Source: Sphingomonas lacusdianchii (lineage in GTDB: Bacteria; Pseudomonadota; Alphaproteobacteria; Sphingomonadales; Sphingomonadaceae). From it: DNA of 64,000 bases. The notes under the pieces are model-generated. The model was not told the DNA's origin. It saw only the letters and a program-made list of their open reading frames with translations, and searched no databases. Below, piece by piece: positions 1 to 8,265 of the stretch. The first letter of the stretch is position 1. Each line of letters opens with the position of its first letter. The stretch covers positions 47,449-111,448 of the forward strand of contig NZ_JAKRET010000014.1 of assembly GCF_022664395.1 (NCBI RefSeq), read 5' to 3'. A program made the translations under genes and the position numbers.

Positions 1-231
1 CGATATCGTCGCCTTGGGTCGACTGGCCGGCAGTTGCGGCAGCATTGGGTCGGCTTTGGCCGCCGGCAACGGCTGCGGGTTCGCTCTGGTCTTGCTCCGC
101 CGGCTGCGGACTGTCGCTGGTCTCGCCAGACTGTGCCACCGCGCTCCCGGCAGCATCGGTTTGCGCATAGGCCGGCATGGCACAAAAAGGGCGACGACTG
201 CCGTCGACGTCCGCAACAGATTGCGAAGCAT
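1..231 (-). pseudogene. TonB-dependent receptor, N-terminal fragment with frameshift
   Basis: The gene runs off the left edge of the window. Reading from an ATG at 231 behind a strong GGAGGAGG ribosome site gives MLRNLLRTSTAVVALF, a typical signal-peptide start. That frame then goes wrong at a run of five T (184-188 on the plus strand as A). One base shifted, the neighbouring frame reads CAMPAYAQTDAAG, a signal-peptidase site and mature start, and continues Gln/Ala/Ser-rich to GDDI at the edge, the usual approach to a TonB box (DDIVVTG). One extra T in the run would join the two frames into a normal precursor. So this is either a real frameshift, a phase-variable tract or a sequencing error. 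The rest of the receptor is outside the window. Confidence 0.6.
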
Positions 232-550
232 CCTGAATCCTCCTCCACATGCTCATTCTTCGATGAGCGTTGGGGCGTTATAGTCAGACAATAACGGGTG
301 GTGTCAACAGCATGCCGGCAAAATTCGTATAAGGTAATGGCTAGAAACAATCGCACCGGTGGCCGCGCTGCCTCCTACGCCCGACGATCAAATCGGAAGG
401 CGCGGCGCAACCTGTCGGAGCGATCGACGTCGCTCCCGGGCCGGTACGCGGACGGGCTCCGGAGCGTCGTGCATTGCCTCGAACCGGCCGTTCGTCCGCC
501 ATGGCCGATCGACATTCGGTTCGCTGGACGCGGGACGACTGCTCTATCTT

Positions 551-652
551 TATCGTCACTCCCGCAAAGGCGGGAGTCCCTGTGCGCCAGCGTCGCGGAT
601 TCAACCGAACCGTCAGCGATTATGGATTCCCGCCTGCGCGGGAATGACGACA
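551..652. repeat. Inverted pair of REP-like palindromes
   Basis: Two hairpins, ACTCCCGC-AAAG-GCGGGAGT (558-577) and ATTCCCGC...GCGGGAAT (627-646), lie about 50 bases apart in opposite orientation. The reverse complement of the second aligns with the first over about 30 bases (TCGTCAyTCCCGC...), as in a BIME-style REP pair. They fill the 486-base gap between the receptor fragment and the chemotaxis receptor, where I see no credible gene. Related pairs recur at 17271, 21678 and 54817. Confidence 0.75.
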
Positions 653-717
653 ATTCACGATCGCCCCTGAATGTCGATCGGCCCTAGACCGTGCGCGCCG
701 CCTTCGCCAGTCTCGCG

Positions 718-2064
718 TCAAAAGTCCGACCAGTCGGGCTCGACCAGCTTTATCGTCCCGTTGCCGGTGCGCCGGGCGACCGGTACCGCGCGGACCAAGG
801 CAGGACGGGGAATGGCGGGCACTTCCCGCACACCGGGCAGTCCGAGGGTGAAGCGTGCGATCTGGGCCGACAGCGCGTCGGCTTCGTTTGCCAGGCCATG
901 GGCGGCGGCGGTGCTCTGTTCGACCATCGCGGCGTTGCGCTGAGTCACCCCGTCCATTTCGCCGACGGCGGCATTGACCTGCGACAACCCCTGCGACTGT
1001 TGTTCCGCCGCGCTCGATATGTCGGAGACGATGACGCTGATCTCACCGATGCGGGCGATGATGCGTTCGAGCGAGCGGCCGGTCTCCGCGACCAGCGCGA
1101 CGCCGGCATCGACGGTCGCGGTCGAGGCGGTGACGCGCTGTTTCACGTCCTTGGCCGCTTCGGCGGACCGCTGCGCCAGCGCGCGGACTTCGGACGCGAC
1201 GACTGCGAATCCCCGGCCGGCGTCGCCGGCGCGCGCCGCTTCCACGCCGGCATTGAGCGCCAGCAAATTGGTCTGGAAGGCAATGCCGTCGATGACCGAA
1301 ATAATGTCCGAAATCTCGGCCGAATGCCCCTCGATCCGCGCCATCGCCTCGACGGCGCGGCACACGATCTCGCCCGATTCGACCGCTTCGCTGCGCGCCA
1401 TGCTCACGACCCGGTTGGCGCGCTCGGCGCTGTTCGCGGTCTCGCGCATCGTGGCCGTGATCTGCTCCATCGCGGCGGCGGTCTGTTCGAGGCTGGCAGC
1501 CTGCTGCTCGGTCCGCTGTGACAGGTCGTCGGAAGCGGTGCTGATCTCGCCGGCACCTTTACGGATATCGCTGGCGGTGCTCGCGACCGATCGCATCGTC
1601 GCCAGCAGTGCCGCGACCGCTGCGTTGAAGTCGTTGCGCAGCGTCAGGAACGGCTCCTGCAGGTCGACACCGATATGGACCGTCAGGTCGCCGGCGGCGA
1701 GCTTCCCCAACCCCTCGCCCATCACCAACGCCATCTGGCGCTGGGTATCGGCTTCGCGGGCCGCCAGCGCGCTTTGGCGAAACGCCGCCATCGCCTTGGT
1801 GATACGGCCTACACAGTCGCGATTGGTGGTATAGGCGACCGGGCTGTCGAGATCGCCGGCGGCAAGCCCCTCCATCCGCACAACCGTCTGCACATAGGGG
1901 GTACAGATCAACCGCGACGCGCCAAAGGTCACGCCGACGATCGCCGCGACTCCAGCCAATGCGCCGCCGACGACCATGGCCGGCGCCAGCGGGGCGCCCG
2001 CTGCCGATCCGATCGCCAGCGCGGCGATTCCGCCCGACAGGATCAGGTAGAGGACTGCCAGCAC
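718..2064 (-). CDS. Methyl-accepting chemotaxis protein without periplasmic domain
   Basis: 448-residue chemoreceptor that would signal to CheA/CheW. Two hydrophobic stretches at about 1-20 and 28-50 form a membrane hairpin with essentially no periplasmic loop, so it probably senses a cytoplasmic or membrane signal. HAMP-like segments follow at about 50-103 and 111-155. The C-terminal half is a long MCP coiled coil with the conserved hairpin tip FQTNLLALNAGVEAARAG (263-280) and Gln/Glu-rich methylation helices. The last residues, EPDWSDF, fit the aromatic-x-x-aromatic pentapeptide that tethers CheR in some receptors. An in-frame stop lies just upstream and there is no ATG, so a GTG start (2064) is chosen; an N-terminal frameshift cannot be excluded. 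No other chemotaxis gene is nearby. Confidence 0.9.
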   Translation of the reverse strand: MLAVLYLILSGGIAALAIGSAAGAPLAPAMVVGGALAGVAAIVGVTFGASRLICTPYVQTVVRMEGLAAGDLDSPVAYTTNRDCVGRITKAMAAFRQSALAAREADTQRQMALVMGEGLGKLAAGDLTVHIGVDLQEPFLTLRNDFNAAVAALLATMRSVASTASDIRKGAGEISTASDDLSQRTEQQAASLEQTAAAMEQITATMRETANSAERANRVVSMARSEAVESGEIVCRAVEAMARIEGHSAEISDIISVIDGIAFQTNLLALNAGVEAARAGDAGRGFAVVASEVRALAQRSAEAAKDVKQRVTASTATVDAGVALVAETGRSLERIIARIGEISVIVSDISSAAEQQSQGLSQVNAAVGEMDGVTQRNAAMVEQSTAAAHGLANEADALSAQIARFTLGLPGVREVPAIPRPALVRAVPVARRTGNGTIKLVEPDWSDF

Positions 2065-2285
2065 CCGGAATTTGACCCGGATGGGAGCGTTCTACGAAAA
2101 CCATGCGATCATAGGTCGTTATCCCCCGATTGGACACTGATCCGACAGGGCGATGCTATGGCGCATCGATTAAATATGGGTGTAACGGCCGATGGCCACG
2201 ATCCGGGGTATCTTGCGGAATTCGCGTCACCTTTCGCACCGGTATTGCGCAGAATACGGAATTCGTCGCCACATACCGTCCGCTT

Positions 2286-3341
2286 TCAAACGCAAGCCGT
2301 CACGGGCGGGCTATGCGCGAGGATTTCGCCACGAACGATGTCCGCGCCGGCGACCAGCGCCCGCAGCTTGCCCTGCGCGACATCGCGCGACAGCGGGGCC
2401 ATGCCGCAATTCGTCGCCGGCAGCAGCTTGTCGGCATCGACGAAGCGAAGCGCATTGCGCAACGTGGCGGCGACCTGTTCGGGTGTCTCGATCGCATCGG
2501 TCGCGACGTCGATCGCGCCGACCATGACCTTCTTGCCGCGGATCAGTTCGATCAGGTCCATCGGCACCCGCGCATTCTGGCATTCGAGCGAGATGATATC
2601 GATCGTCGATTTGCGGAGGTTGGGGAAGGTTTGCTCATATTGGCGCCATTCGGAACCCAGCGTCGTCTTCCAGTCGGTATTGGCCTTGATGCCATAGCCA
2701 TAGCAGATGTGGACGGCGGTTTCGGCGGTCAGCCCTTCGGCCGCACGCTCCAGCGCCGCGATGCCCCGGTCATTGGCCTCGTCGAAGAAGACGTTGAACG
2801 CGGGTTCGTCGAACTGGATGATGTCGACCCCCGCCGCCGCCAGTTCGCGGGCTTCCTCGTTGAGGATGCAGGCGAACTCCCATGCCAGCTTCTCGCGGCT
2901 GCGGTAATGCGCGTCGTACAGGGTGTCGATCATCGTCATCGGCCCCGGCAGCGTCCATTTGATCCGCCGATCGGTCTGCGCGCGCAGGAACCGCGCATCC
3001 TCGACAAAGACCGATGTCGGTCGCGACACGGCCCCGACGACGGTCGGCACGCTAGCGTCGTAGCGGTTGCGGATGCGCACCGTCTCCCGCTTCGTGAAGT
3101 CGACACCGTCCAGATGCTCGATGAAGGTCGTGACGAAGTGCTGGCGCGTCTGCTCCCCGTCTCCGACGATATCGATCCCGGCCCGACGTTGATCGTCGAC
3201 CGCGAGGCGCACCGCGTCGCGCTTGCCCGCGACCAGCTCGTCGCCGTCCAGCTTCCATGGCGACCACAAGGTGTTGGGCGCGGCCAGCCATAGAGGCTTG
3301 GGCAGGCTGCCCGCGGTCGTTGTCGGCAGCAATGTCGTCAT
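2286..3341 (-). CDS. mesD: Core methionine synthase MesD (MetE C-terminal-like)
   Basis: 351-residue protein matching only the C-terminal catalytic barrel of cobalamin-independent methionine synthase; the N-terminal folate-binding half of MetE is absent. Zinc/homocysteine ligands are visible: H and C in HICYGYG, E in SLECQNA and C in NCGMA. The family MesD makes methionine from homocysteine with an unknown non-folate methyl donor, needs oxygen and depends on the partner MesX (established for this family). The mesX gene lies 29 bases upstream on the same strand and both sit behind a cobalamin riboswitch, which fits a B12-independent back-up for MetH. The start is the ATG at 3341; an in-frame upstream ATG at 3392 would overlap mesX and is rejected. 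Confidence 0.88.
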   Translation of the reverse strand: MTTLLPTTTAGSLPKPLWLAAPNTLWSPWKLDGDELVAGKRDAVRLAVDDQRRAGIDIVGDGEQTRQHFVTTFIEHLDGVDFTKRETVRIRNRYDASVPTVVGAVSRPTSVFVEDARFLRAQTDRRIKWTLPGPMTMIDTLYDAHYRSREKLAWEFACILNEEARELAAAGVDIIQFDEPAFNVFFDEANDRGIAALERAAEGLTAETAVHICYGYGIKANTDWKTTLGSEWRQYEQTFPNLRKSTIDIISLECQNARVPMDLIELIRGKKVMVGAIDVATDAIETPEQVAATLRNALRFVDADKLLPATNCGMAPLSRDVAQGKLRALVAGADIVRGEILAHSPPVTACV

Positions 3342-3370
3342 GCTGAAAATACCTTTGCGATAAGGGAGGA

Positions 3371-4354
3371 TCAAAGACCGCAGGTCGCACACCAGCGACG
3401 AAGGGCGGCGCCGTACGGCTTGATGAGATGCTCTTCGACGAACCTGCCCTGCTCGACGGCAAGACGGCTGCGCTCCTCGCGATCGTAGACGATGCGGGTC
3501 AGCGAATAATCCTGATAGGTCAGGCTCGGCCGATACTGCTCGGCCGCGACGGAATTGGCATTGTAGATTTCCGGACGGTAGATTTTCTGGAACGTCTCCA
3601 TCGTCGCGACCGAGCTGGCAAGTTCTAGGTTGGTATAGTCGCCGACCAGATCGCCGATATGATAGAAAGCGAGCGGCGCGACGCCGTGCGGCGGCATGAA
3701 ATAGCGCACCTTCAGCCCCATCTTCGCGAAATACCGGTCGGTCGGCGAGACGTCGTCGTTGCGATACTCGACCCCGAGGATCGGATGGACATTGGCGGTC
3801 CGGCGATAGGCCGCCCTGCTCGATACGCTCAGACAGATGACCGGGGGTTTGCGGAAATTGTCGCGATAGGCGCTCGAGCCGAGGAAATGCTTGAAGAGAT
3901 TGCCGTGGAGATCGCCAAAGCCCGCCGGCGCGCCATCGCCTCCGGCGTTGACGTGACCGGGCAGGACGACGCTGAAGTCGTAATCGCGGACATAGGAGGA
4001 GAAATTATTGCCGACCATGCCGTCGCTCACCGTGCCGCTGACCCGGTCGGTGACGGTCGTGTGCAGGATCTCGATCAGCGGAAAGGCTTCGTCCCGTGCG
4101 CCCTCCCCCAGCGTCAGCGCGGCCGACACGATCTGCAACGCCAGCGTGTAGCGATCGCCGGTCGGATTGTCCCAGTGCATCAGCGCGTTGAAACGACGGT
4201 CGATCATTACCAGCGTATTGCGCAGATTTTCGCGGCGACGCTCCCCCCGCGCCAGATTGGCGAAGTTCGTGGTGACGCGGGTGCCGTCGGCCGGACGATA
4301 TTCCTCGTCGAAGGGCACGCTGCTGATCGTGAATGTGAACCCGCTATTCGTCAT
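3371..4354 (-). CDS. mesX: MesX (DUF1852), partner of methionine synthase MesD
   Basis: 327-residue DUF1852 protein. Members are called MesX because they are needed for the activity of the folate-independent methionine synthase MesD; the chemistry of MesX is unknown. The sequence is soluble, with no signal peptide or membrane segment, and starts MTNSGFTFTISSVPFDEEY, typical of the family. It is the first gene of the mesX-mesD operon: its start codon is about 140 bases downstream of the cobalamin riboswitch and its stop is 29 bases before mesD. Expression is expected to fall when B12 is plentiful. Confidence 0.88.
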   Translation of the reverse strand: MTNSGFTFTISSVPFDEEYRPADGTRVTTNFANLARGERRRENLRNTLVMIDRRFNALMHWDNPTGDRYTLALQIVSAALTLGEGARDEAFPLIEILHTTVTDRVSGTVSDGMVGNNFSSYVRDYDFSVVLPGHVNAGGDGAPAGFGDLHGNLFKHFLGSSAYRDNFRKPPVICLSVSSRAAYRRTANVHPILGVEYRNDDVSPTDRYFAKMGLKVRYFMPPHGVAPLAFYHIGDLVGDYTNLELASSVATMETFQKIYRPEIYNANSVAAEQYRPSLTYQDYSLTRIVYDREERSRLAVEQGRFVEEHLIKPYGAALRRWCATCGL

Positions 4355-4493
4355 GACTCACCCAGGCTTTGCGGGCGGAAGGTCAGGCGAAAGCGCGCAA
4401 GGGACGGACGGCGCCGGAAGGCATCGAGCCACGGACCGTCGCATCAAGCGCGATCCACCGGAGGAACCCCCGTCCGAGGAACGTTATGGCGTC

Positions 4494-4700
4494 GAAAGGC
4501 AGGTCTCCTGGCTTACGGGTCAACGCGGTGGCTCCGGCCTTCCCAGCTGCCTTGCGGGCACCCAGTGACACGAAATGGAGCCGCCGCTCGCCGCTTACAG
4601 TTGCGGGGGCAGCGCCGGACTCTGCCCTGACGGACATCACCGGCTTCCCGTCTTAGCCCCATCGCCATGCCTGGGATGGGGAACCTCGACGGGGGCGTTG
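4494..4700 (-). promoter_or_regulatory. Cobalamin (B12) riboswitch upstream of mesX-mesD
   Basis: On the minus strand the leader contains the landmarks of a cobalamin riboswitch in order: GGGAAGCCGGTG (about 4640-4655), the conserved core GCTGCCCCCGCAACTGTAAG (about 4592-4611), then CACTGG, GGGAAGGC and the 3' box AGCCAGGAGACCTGCC (about 4498-4513). It lies directly upstream of mesX in the same orientation. It therefore should repress the B12-independent methionine synthase operon when adenosyl- or methylcobalamin is abundant. I saw no clear terminator hairpin before mesX, so translational control is as likely as attenuation. It explains the 434-base gap between mesX and the inhibitor gene. 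Confidence 0.95.
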
Positions 4701-4788
4701 AACACCATCCGGGCAGAGCTGTCAATGCTGATATAAAGATATCTTTATATCTCGGTTCAGGCTGGGCCCATGCTTGGAGGCGACGACC

Positions 4789-5124
4789 TCAGCCCCGCCG
4801 CAGCCGCGCCGGTCCGTTCGGCAGCGTCGCGGTCCATCCATCGGCACCGGTCGCGAACAGCGCCACGGTACGACGATAGGCCGACGCCAGCGCGATCCCG
4901 TCGGGCACGGGCCGCCATCCGACCACCCCGGGCACCAGTCCGGCCAGACAGCCGGACGCGTCGTCTATCGCCCACGCATTGGCGGAATCGATCCGCCTGT
5001 TGGTGAAGACGACCGCGCATTCCCCTTTAGCGGTCGCGATCGACCAGCGTCCGGCGAGGGTTTCGGGCTCTTCCAGCCTCAAGCTGCCGCTCGATTGCGC
5101 CGGTTCGTCGTGCGTTTTGGCCAT
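4789..5124 (-). CDS. Inh/Omp19-family metalloprotease inhibitor
   Basis: 111-residue protein with the Inh/AprI inhibitor core: LAGRWSIATAKGECAVVF, a second cysteine in ASGCLAGLVPG and the C-terminal strand WTATLPNGPARLRR. Such inhibitors are eight-stranded barrels that plug the active site of serralysin proteases. The gene is divergent from a serralysin gene 147 bases away, the classic pairing. The start at 5124 has an excellent ribosome site (GAAGGAAGAC, 6 bases before ATG) but leaves no signal peptide, odd for a periplasmic inhibitor with a probable disulfide. The alternative ATG at 5205 adds a hydrophobic lipoprotein-like leader (VVTAPLVFFINTAGC) but has a poor ribosome site. Confidence 0.78.
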   Translation of the reverse strand: MAKTHDEPAQSSGSLRLEEPETLAGRWSIATAKGECAVVFTNRRIDSANAWAIDDASGCLAGLVPGVVGWRPVPDGIALASAYRRTVALFATGADGWTATLPNGPARLRRG

Positions 5125-5271
5125 TTGAATGTCTTCCTTCGTACCAAGCGTTGCGCAGCCAGCTGTATTGATAAAGAATACTAACGGGGCCGTGACGACA
5201 GTCATTCCCCGAAGGTACCGAAATACGCGTCCGATCCATGCGATCGGGGGGCGATTGCGTGGAGAATATCT

Positions 5272-6963
5272 GTGGCAGTAGCGCATCCCACAACTCCCTT
5301 ATTCGAAAAGCTTTCCGACCAATATTTCGACGGTCCGACAGGCCCCGATGCGACATCGATATTGCATCGGCTGATGAACGATGGCAACGCCGCGAATGTC
5401 GGCGTCGACTTGCCCGCTATTATGGCGGCGCCGACCCTGTCGGCGGTACTGCCGATGCCCGCCACCGGTGCCTCGTTCGGCTTCGGTTGGGACGTATGGC
5501 AGTCGCACGCGTCGTCGCAGACTGCGGCAGCGGCCGAGGGTTGCCAGTGCTGGGGCTGCATGAATGGCGGCACGCCCGATCAGGGGACGGGTTCGGGGCC
5601 GCAGGCGGCGCTGAATGGCGAACAGCGCGGCGAGTCCGGTCCGAACGGCAAGCAGTCGCTGACGATCAGCGAAGCCGCCGCGCAGATCGGCCGCGCCAAC
5701 CAGACGTGGAACGGATCGACGCTGGGACAGGCGGCGGAAGTCACCTATGCCTTCCGCGCCAGCGCGCCGACGTCGATGCCCAACGGCACGTCGGGCTTTT
5801 CGCGCTTCAACGACGCGCAGATCGAACAGGCGCAGATCGCGTTCCAGGCATGGGCCGATGTCGCACGCGTCACCTTTCGCCGGGTCGACAGCGGCAATGG
5901 CTACAGCAACAATGCGCAGATGCTGCTCGCCAATTATTCGAGCGGCGCTTCGGGGGCGGCGGCCTTCGCTTATTATCCCGGCAGCGGCGTCGGCGGCGAC
6001 AGCTGGTACAATAGCACGCTCAGCTACAATCGTGCGCCCGACAATCTCAACTATGGCGGGCAGGTGCTGATCCACGAGATCGGCCATGCGCTGGGACTGG
6101 GCCACCCAGGCGATTACAACGCCGGCAACGGATCGCCGACCTATGCCAACAGCGCCTCCTATTACGAGGATACCCGGCAATATTCGGTGATGAGCTATTG
6201 GTCCGAAACCAATACCGGCGGCGACAATGGCGGCTATTATGCCGCGGCACCGCTGCTCGACGATATCGCCGCGATCCAGCGGCTCTACGGTGCCAACAAC
6301 GCGACGCGCACCGGGGACACCGTCTATGGCTTCAATTCCAATACCGGCCGTGACTATTACACGGCGGCATCGGGCAGCTCGGCGCTGATCTTTGCCGCAT
6401 GGGATGCCGGCGGCAACGACACGTTCGACTTTTCGGGCTATAGCAGCGCGTAGGTCATCGACCTGAACGACGGCAATTTCTCCGACGTCGGCGGGCTGAA
6501 GGGCAATGTCGCCATCGCGCAGGGTGCGACGATCGAGAATGCGCGCGGCGGATCGGGCGCCGACCGCATCATCGGCAACGAGGTCGCCAACCAGCTGTTC
6601 GGCAATGCCGGCAACGATGTGCTGATCGGCGGTGGTGGTGCCGATGTGCTGACCGGGGGCAGCGGGGCGGATGTGTTCGTCTTCACCGCGATCGGCGATT
6701 CGACGTCGAACGTCCGCGACCGGATCACCGACTTCGCCACCGGTGTGGACAAGGTCGACCTGTCGGCGATCGATGCCGATCTGTCGGTGTCGGGCGATCA
6801 GGCGTTCACGCAGGTCTCGCAGTTCACCGGCCGCGCGGGACAGGCAGTGATCAGCAACAGCAACGGCACGGCGTTGCTGTCCCTCGACCAGAATGGCGAC
6901 GGTGTTGCCGACTTCGTGCTGTCGGTGACGGGGACGCTGGCGGGCAGCGACCTGTATTGGTGA
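5272..6963 (+). pseudogene. Serralysin-type RTX metalloprotease, interrupted by an amber stop
   Basis: Secreted zinc protease of family M10B. Zinc site HEIGHALGLGH at residues 268-278, Met-turn VMSYW around 307, then the RTX region (NDVLIGGGGADVLTGGSGAD) and a type I secretion C-terminus ending GSDLYW. There is no signal peptide, as expected for type I export. A TAG at 6451-6453 (codon 394) falls between FDFSGYSSA and VIDLNDGNFSDVGGLKG, exactly where relatives have a Gln-like residue. The frame continues open to 6963, so CAG to TAG would explain it. Truncation would remove the RTX repeats and secretion signal but leave the catalytic domain. Start GTG at 5272 behind GGAG. The propeptide has an unusual Cys cluster, GCQCWGC, around residue 86. 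Confidence 0.85.
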
Positions 6964-6970
6964 GCGACCA

Positions 6971-6997
6971 CCGGGGCCGGCATCGCGCCGGCCCCGG
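6971..6997. terminator. Strong hairpin between convergent genes
   Basis: A perfect 11-bp stem, CCGGGGCCGGC (6971-6981) with GCCGGCCCCGG (6987-6997), and a 5-base loop lies between the end of the serralysin gene and the end of the DUF5818 gene. It could act in both directions, but neither strand shows a clear U-tract. Confidence 0.45.
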
Positions 6998-7002
6998 CAA
7001 GG

Positions 7003-7206
7003 TCACGCGAGCGTGACGCTGTCGGCGTTGACCAGATCGGCGCCGACCAGCGTGCCGACCAGTCGGACGCGCTTTTCGACCTCATCGACCGGCGTGCGAT
7101 GCAGTTCGAGCTGATACCGCCCGCCCAGATCGCGCCGCAGGTAAAAGGCACCGCCTTCGCGAATCAGCGTTCCGCTTTCGTCGATCCGGGTGCCGATCGT
7201 CGGCAT
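7003..7206 (-). CDS. DUF5818 domain protein
   Basis: 67-residue protein of the small DUF5818 family, seen mostly in sphingomonads; function unknown. Characteristic stretches are GTLIREGGAFYLRRDLGG, ELHRTPVDEVEKRVRLVGTL and a C-terminal DADSV-like end (here NADSV). No signal peptide or membrane segment. It lies 11 bases downstream of rpsU on the same strand, so it may be cotranscribed with it. Confidence 0.75.
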   Translation of the reverse strand: MPTIGTRIDESGTLIREGGAFYLRRDLGGRYQLELHRTPVDEVEKRVRLVGTLVGADLVNADSVTLA

Positions 7207-7217
7207 CGCCGCCCGGC

Positions 7218-7418
7218 TCAGCGGTCGCGTTCGGCGCGCTTGCGGTCGGCCTTGCGGGCGCGGCTGATCGCGGCGGCGCGTTCGCGGGCGCGCTTTTCCG
7301 ACGGCTTCTCGTAATGGCGGCGCAGCTTCATTTCGCGATACACGCCTTCGCGCTGAAGCTTCTTCTTGAGCGCGCGCAGCGCCTGATCGACATTGTTATC
7401 GCGAACGATGATCTGCAT
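7218..7418 (-). CDS. rpsU: 30S ribosomal protein S21
   Basis: 66-residue basic protein starting MQIIVRDNNVDQALRALKKK and ending in an Arg/Lys/Glu helix, a clear S21. It binds the small subunit near the anti-Shine-Dalgarno region and helps initiation. Length is normal for alphaproteobacteria. The in-frame extension upstream of this ATG has no S21 similarity, which decides the start. Its position on DNA that also carries a plasmid-type origin suggests an extra copy or a chromid location. Confidence 0.95.
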   Translation of the reverse strand: MQIIVRDNNVDQALRALKKKLQREGVYREMKLRRHYEKPSEKRARERAAAISRARKADRKRAERDR

Positions 7419-7506
7419 GATGTACGACGTCCCAGGTTGATTCGATTCGACAGGATTCGGCCGGCCTATCCGGCACCGCCTATTACGATTGCCTTGCATT
7501 TGGCAA

Positions 7507-8265
7507 TCATCGATCGGTCCTGCGGCTCGCACGGACCATTTCATCGATCCAGTGCAGCAATAATGTCGTATAGGTCCGCTGGTGCCGCGGGTCGCGCATC
7601 GCATGGCTTGCGCCGTGCAGGATGCGGTGGCTGAGCGAGTTGGCGTTGCGGAAGGCCGACTGGTAGGACAGCATCGCTTCGCGCGGGATCTGTTCGTCCT
7701 TTTCGGATTCGACGATCAGCACGTCGCCGCGAAACCCGGCACAGGCGGCGAGCGCCCGATCGTGCCGCTCGTCCTGCGGTTGCTGGCGATAGGCACGCAC
7801 CACCTCCTTGTCGAGCAGCGCCTTGGGCGTATCCCAATGCTCGTCGGGGTAGAGGGCGGGCACGCGCAGCGCCATCCAGCGGATCGGCCGTTCGGCGGTC
7901 AGCAGCGCCGACAGATAGCCACCATAGCTGGTCCCGATCACGCCGATCGCCTTCGCGTCGATCAGCGGATGCGCCGCCAGATAGTCGTAGGCGGCAACGA
8001 CATCGTCGAGGCTGTTCTGCCGCGTCACCTCGTTCCGGTCGGCGTCGCTGCCGGCATGGCCGCGCAGGTCGAAGGTGAAGCAGACGCAGCCGAGCCGCGC
8101 CAGCTCTTCCGCCTGCCCGAAATCCTCGGCCTGGTCACCGCCCCAGCCATGGACGAACAGGAACCCCGGCACCGGCGCCTCGGGTTCGATCAACGTACCG
8201 GTCAGCTTCTGCCCATCGACGCTAAGCGTCACGCGCCCTTCGTCGAGTGTCGTCGGATCGCTCAC
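7507..8265 (-). CDS. Alpha/beta-hydrolase family protein
   Basis: 252-residue soluble alpha/beta hydrolase. Oxyanion region VHGWGG, nucleophile elbow GTSYGGY (Ser about 112), acid in SEKDEQIP and base in GASHAM form the triad. The fold is of the dienelactone-hydrolase/peptidase S9-like kind; the substrate is not predictable. Its ATG overlaps the stop of the upstream DUF3182 gene (ATGA), so the two are translationally coupled and probably act together. Confidence 0.85.
   Translation of the reverse strand: MSDPTTLDEGRVTLSVDGQKLTGTLIEPEAPVPGFLFVHGWGGDQAEDFGQAEELARLGCVCFTFDLRGHAGSDADRNEVTRQNSLDDVVAAYDYLAAHPLIDAKAIGVIGTSYGGYLSALLTAERPIRWMALRVPALYPDEHWDTPKALLDKEVVRAYRQQPQDERHDRALAACAGFRGDVLIVESEKDEQIPREAMLSYQSAFRNANSLSHRILHGASHAMRDPRHQRTYTTLLLHWIDEMVRASRRTDR

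Noticed and set aside
298..687. 129-residue plus-strand frame before the chemotaxis receptor
   Set aside because: Runs through a REP pair, no ribosome site, composition of non-coding GC-rich DNA.
1559..2137. Alternative longer N-terminus for the chemotaxis receptor (MSNRGITTYDRM...)
   Set aside because: It lies in another frame; joining it would need a frameshift and adds no recognisable sequence.
2130..3293. Plus-strand frame over mesD
   Set aside because: Antisense to a gene with intact zinc ligands, in an operon with mesX.
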